Origin: Ctena decussata
Taxonomy: Eukaryota > Mollusca > Bivalvia > Lucinida > Lucinidae
Assembly: GCA_963989385.1 (NCBI GenBank)
Contig: OZ022500.1
Location: 17,932,460 to 17,996,459, forward strand
DNA length: 64,000 nucleotides
Direction of reading: 5' to 3'
This document shows positions 37,113 to 43,100 of the stretch, piece after piece; position 1 is the stretch's first letter, and each line of letters opens with the position of its first letter. Position numbers and translations under genes: made by a program. A model generated the notes under the pieces. That model saw nothing but the letters and a program-made list of their open reading frames with translations. It did no database searches and was not told the DNA's origin.

Positions 37113-40100
37113 ACCAGTTGGGCTTGGCCATCTTTTTCATTTGGATGAGTCCTTTTGTAGTTTTAGGGTTTCTGGTGAGTATTTTCTCTTTTACTGTATT
37201 TTGTATAGATATTCCTGTAAGCAAAACAGTGAGACCCTCATCAGATGCCTGAACTGGATCTGCACTGTTTGGATATCCGGTCTAAAAAGGGTTAAACATT
37301 CTTTTGGAATGATTTCATGACAGAAAGCCGCAAACGTTTTTCTCTTCGACCAAATGGTGGTTAACCATGGACGTATACCTGTACATCGTTAAAACTTAGA
37401 AGTTGCAGATATTGCTGAAAAAGCATTATATACTGGCACAAACAAGAAACGTCCGCTTGACCTTTTTGTATGTTAATTGCAAAGACATGCAGGCATGTCA
37501 TTCAAGTGTTTTGTTTCAATAACGTCGATTATTTAGCTATGGTATGCACCAAACAAAAGTCCATTCGATAAACATTTGCGCCTATGACAACGCCGCAAAC
37601 ACCAGTACCCAAACTTCGAAAGTAACAAAATCAAATTTCGTATGTTCTTCACAATTTAACGATCTCAACACATCCCAGCGTCACTGAGCAGACACGCTGT
37701 TGAGATTTTATGAGTGCTAGATGCATTCCTTAGTGTCATCATTACTGGCATAAATCTGTAACGTAAAGTGACGTCAAAAAACGTCGATAATGACTTTGCT
37801 TAGATAAACGTAGACATTGTCTTGTTTGTCCATCCGTTTGGAAGCCAATGGCATAGAACTACTACACATTTCGTTTCTAGCCACCAGTATCATTGGAATT
37901 TAGCATAATTCAGCTTGCAAAAGGTTGGTAACAAAATTACTTGATTACTTTTCTGTAAGAGACTAGGTGATAAAACCGGGATTTAGTGAACTCCGATTTT
38001 CGATTTCAGCCTTAATTTTGATTTTCTGGTGCATGTTGTCATTGTCGTACACAAGAATAGTCAATTAAAACAAAAGCGGCGTCAAAATGATGAGCGGCTA
38101 TGGAGATATGGAAGTTCTAAAACCGTTATTAATTTAATTCAAAGGGAGATAATTTCATTAATCGAAGACTTTGGGCTGCTTTATCGTTCATTTTATCAGC
38201 TGCTTTTGTTTTTCAAATGGGGTTTTTATGTTTAACGAAATTTTTGAACTCGTTTAACGTAAATCGTTTCATGTTTAAGTGAATAAAATGCTGCTGAGGA
38301 TGAAAAAAGCTGTTTTCATATTAAGTTCGATAAACCTAGAGTTTATGGACAAAAATTAAAACGGTTGCAGTTCCATGTGTGCCAGACGTTCGGAAAACAT
38401 TTTGTTTTATTTCTTTTGGTTAGCAACTTTACCGGTTCATAAGATACAGAACCTTATAAAACGGACGTTTCTTTTTTGTGTCAGTATATGTTCATGTATG
38501 TAGGCCTAAACACTTTTCCGGCATACATAAAAATAGCAACACATAAATCCCGAGACTGTTATGTGCATTTCATATCCTAACTCATTGAAAGTGTTTCTTT
38601 TATTATTATTATTATTTTTATTATTTTACCTGTCAAACCAGTCAATAGAAATTACGCAGCTTCTACAAATGGCTTTCGGAAAGTTCACCTACAAGCTGAC
38701 TGGACATGTCAAGCAAATAATAAGTGCATACATGACCAAAGTTGACTTGTTGGTAGTGTTCTTTTCTTGAACAAAAGTTTTTCTACTGAGAGTTTTACGA
38801 CCTTTTCAAGAATATTTCTTTTATATCGATCCACCATTCGTCAAAGTGGGTGTTCATTAATGGAGAGCCGAGGTTAAACCACCCGGCTTCTCATTAGCAA
38901 AATTTGACATTCTCATGTTGTATAGGTGAGGCTCGGACCACAGCGGTGAGAGTACCAGCTATTAAGAGCGCTCTTAACCACGGGGACCTGCATGCAACAG
39001 TCCGTAAATTGAGCCGCGACACGACAAAACCAACAACGTGGTTGTGCGCCCAGCGCAGACTCGGATCAGCCTGGGCATCCGCCCAGTTTGATCACACTCT
39101 TCGTTCAGTGTTCAAAGGGTAGCTAAGGGTCTAAGCTAAATGTACCTCCATGCGGACAGCGAAGGCTCTGATCAGACTGGGCGGATGCCCAGGCTGATCT
39201 GAGTCTGCGCTGGGCGCACAGCCACATTGTTGGTTTTGTCGCGTCGCGGCTCAATTAATTCTGAACAGTTGCAGTACACGTAAGCACAGGCAATATCACT
39301 CAACGGCGACGCGACAAAACCATCAAAGTGGCATGTGCGCTCAGTGAAGACTCAGATCAGCCTGGGAAGTGACGCAGTATGATAAGAGTCTTCTCTTTGC
39401 ACTTAATGGGCATCTACAGGTCTAAGCTAGCTTCATGCCGATAGCGAAGACTCTTATCAGACTGGGCGGAAGCCCAGGCTAATCTGAGTCCTCGCTGGGC
39501 GCTCATGCCTCTTTGTTTGTTTTGTCGTATCGCGGCTCAGTTGTAATGTCTGAGATGTCTGCAGATTGTGGCTTGACTCGCTGGTCTTAGGGGAGAGTCG
39601 GGTAACTCTGGACAGGCGAGTATATTCGGACATACCATTGCAAACAGTGAAAATTTTCACTGTTTGGCCAGTTATTGTTTTGTTTTAGTTCCAGCCAACT
39701 GACATGTAAAGGAAAAAAATGTCACTGTCCGAATTTACCCGCTGTCCGAAGTTACCCGACTCTCCCCTAACTTACAGCGCAAGGCTTCAAAACACTGGAA
39801 CAGATAGATCTAAGCAAACATTGCAGACCCAGATCAGACTGCTCCTAGACCATCTGCGTCTTTTGGACGCTTTACTGCATTACTGCATTGTACATCCAAA
39901 CTGTCCCATTTTAGGATAATTATGGTAACTATTTCAGGTGTCCCAATTTTTAGATTTTTAAGGTACATGTATTTTATTTAGTCATTATTATTTTTTTCTG
40001 TATTATCTTTATTTTTTTCAGGTTCTTCGAGTTATGCGAGTTCAAGTTCACGAGACAGTGCTATGAGCTTGTCTCGAATACAGGAGTCAGATTCGGATGA

Positions 40101-43100
40101 GGAACAGGTAAGAAGCTGGTGATGGACTGGGGATGGGGTGGGGTCGGATTGGGTTGTTCAGCTGTATTTCAGTAATTTCAAGCTCAATGATTAGTTGATA
40201 TTTCCTGCGTAGTTAGCCGTTAGTAGCGGCGTCGGTGGCGGTATTAACTTTCATTGTCAATCGGAACACCACTCGGCCAATTCCGTGATTCAGCGGTGTT
40301 CCGATTGTTTCATTGTGTGTTCTGATCTAGCTCGATTTCTGTGACAATGCGATTTCTGTGACACAATGCACAAATTGTCCATTCTTGTTACTGCTATATA
40401 TATTTTTGTTAATTTCAGGACGATGCGCCTCCCATCGTTCCACGAAGACAGGCTTCAGACAAAACAAATGTTGTACGTTCTTTAGTTTTCAAACTTTCTT
40501 TGGCTTATTCTACCTACGTCATCAGTATGTGACATAGAGTAAAACCAAATACAACACTGAAATCTGGAAATAAGACAGGAAATTACCATGATTACTGACG
40601 GAATAAATATTTTTTTATTATTTTGCATTTTCGCCCCATCAGTAGAATATCAACAGAAGACAGTGCTTGCTCCAGTGTGTGCCACAAGTAGGGTAACTCG
40701 CCCTTAAGTCGAACTTACCCTTAAGTCGAACAAATTAAACTGATAACATTAATATTTCAACTAGGTGGGTCATTACCTATTAAGATACCAGACGTTACCT
40801 TAATCTATAAACAATATGCATAAAGGACTCCCAAATATAAAACATGCATTATTATACGACTAGCTGTCGTTTCAACACATCCCTGTCGAGCTGTTTCTAA
40901 ATTTCATAATTTTGATTTTAATAAATTTTGTAAAATACTTAATATTATGTAGCAAAAAGGGTCCTAGTTTACGTGATTCAACATTTTTGTTAAACTAATC
41001 CATGGCTTCTCAATGCTCGAAAAGATAACTTTTTATTGGTCAAATAAGTAAAATCAACAAATATTTTAACAATTAATTCAAGCTTATGCTTTGTCATTGA
41101 GTCGAACACCAATTCACCCTGAAGTCGAACACGGGCATATAGTTTCAGAGACGGTTTACTTACTGTATCAATGCACAAACATATCTTCCTCTTTTCTTTT
41201 ATACACGCAATAAGGGTCTACGCTTATCATAAATGAAATAGCACACATGGTAACTGAGCCCCTTAAACGAATGTTTTTCTACATGCACCAGGAGTCACAG
41301 GGTGGATTTATCTGCTTTTACGTACATTGCATCTCCAAAAGAGTGTTTTAATTTGACATCTAACAAAAATGATTTGAAAATATTTAATGCGAAAAATGCG
41401 GATTTTCTGGATATCACAGACCCTACATTAGGTTGTCCTATAATGGCTGGATCAGTACATCTGTTCGAGTCAGGGGCAAGTCTGTTCGACTTAAGGGCTA
41501 ATTAAGGTAGGTGGACAAAACACCTTGTTATTCCCTTATTTCACGTATTATGGCTAAATAGTCGCAGCTTTTTGGCGCCTTGAAAGCTGCGGTAGCTGTT
41601 GCATGACCCAAACACGATGTGGGTCAATAGCCAGGGTCTGTAAGCGCAAGACAATACAAAAGGTGTTCGACTCTAGGGCGAACTACCCTATTATGTCCGC
41701 CCACCAATGGGGGGGGGACATATTGTTTTAGGTGTGGATCACGTCGGCGTCGGCGTAGCTTCTTGTCTGCATTCTATCTCCTGAAGGGATGCGTGGATTT
41801 TGACCAAACTTGCAAAGATACATCACTGGGTGAGGGGAAAAACTAATTTTGATTTTGGTGACCTTGACCTTATTTTCAAGGTCACATGAGGTCAAAGAAT
41901 GGTGAAAAATAGCTTGTCTGCAACATATCTCCTGAAGGAATTAATGGATTTTTACCAAACTGACATAGATATATTACTGGGAGATGGCAAATAACTGATT
42001 AGATTTTGGTAACCTTGACTCTATTTTCAAGGTCGCAGGCGGTCAAAGAGTGTTGAAAAATGCATTGTGTGCACCATATCTCCTGAATGGATAGATGGAT
42101 TTAAACGAAACTTGCACGGATATATCACTAAGAAATATCAAAGAACTGATTAGGTTTTGGTAACCTTGATTTTATTTTCAAGGTCACAGGAGGTCAAAGA
42201 ATGTTGAAAAATGCCTTGTCTGCGTCATATCTCCTGGATGGATAGATGGATTCGAACCAAACTTGCACAGATATATAATTGGGAAATGCAAAAGAACTGT
42301 TTATATTTTGGTGACCTTGACCCTGATTAAAAGGTCACAGAAGGTCAAAGAATGTTGAAAAAAATGGCTTATCTGTACCATATCTCCTGAATGGATGGAT
42401 GGATTTGAACCAAACTGTCACATATACATCACTGGGAGATGGAAAAGAAGTGATCAAATTTTAGTGACCTTGGCCTCTTTTTCAAGGTCGCAGAAGATGA
42501 CCTTGACCCTATTTTGAGGTCACAGGACTTAACTTGGCAGCATTTAAGGAAAATGATACAGCTGGGAATGCGCAGGTGAGGGACATCTTTTTTGTCAAAA
42601 ACATTTCTAGTTCTAAAACAAAATGATACAAAATTAAAAGGACTGAAATACCTTTAAGACATGATACTTGTTTACTGGATGTTAGGATCCGATATGCAAC
42701 AGTCCAGTGACACTGCTATTTCATCAAAGGAATTACCCCATCTCACTTAGGTTATGACATAATAGGGTCACAAAACCGCCACTTTTGGTTTACTTTAGGT
42801 AACCCTTTAACCTTTAACCAGTACCAGCTTTACCGTCAAGGAAAGGTCTAAAGGGTGCAGCCAGTAAACCCATAAATGACCTTGTTCCTCCAAGTAGGCG
42901 TACCAGGACTCGTCATTCTCTGGCTTTTCAAACCCTATTGGCTGGGACTGACATTTGCAAGTCCAGTTTCTTCCCCCAGACTATTAGAGATTGGAATTCT
43001 CTGGAAGATTCCCTTAGTTTTGCTTCTGAGTGTGCAGAGGATTCAGTTACTAAGTTTACTTCTCTTGTAAGGGCTAGGGACTAGCTTCCCTGCTCAAAGG

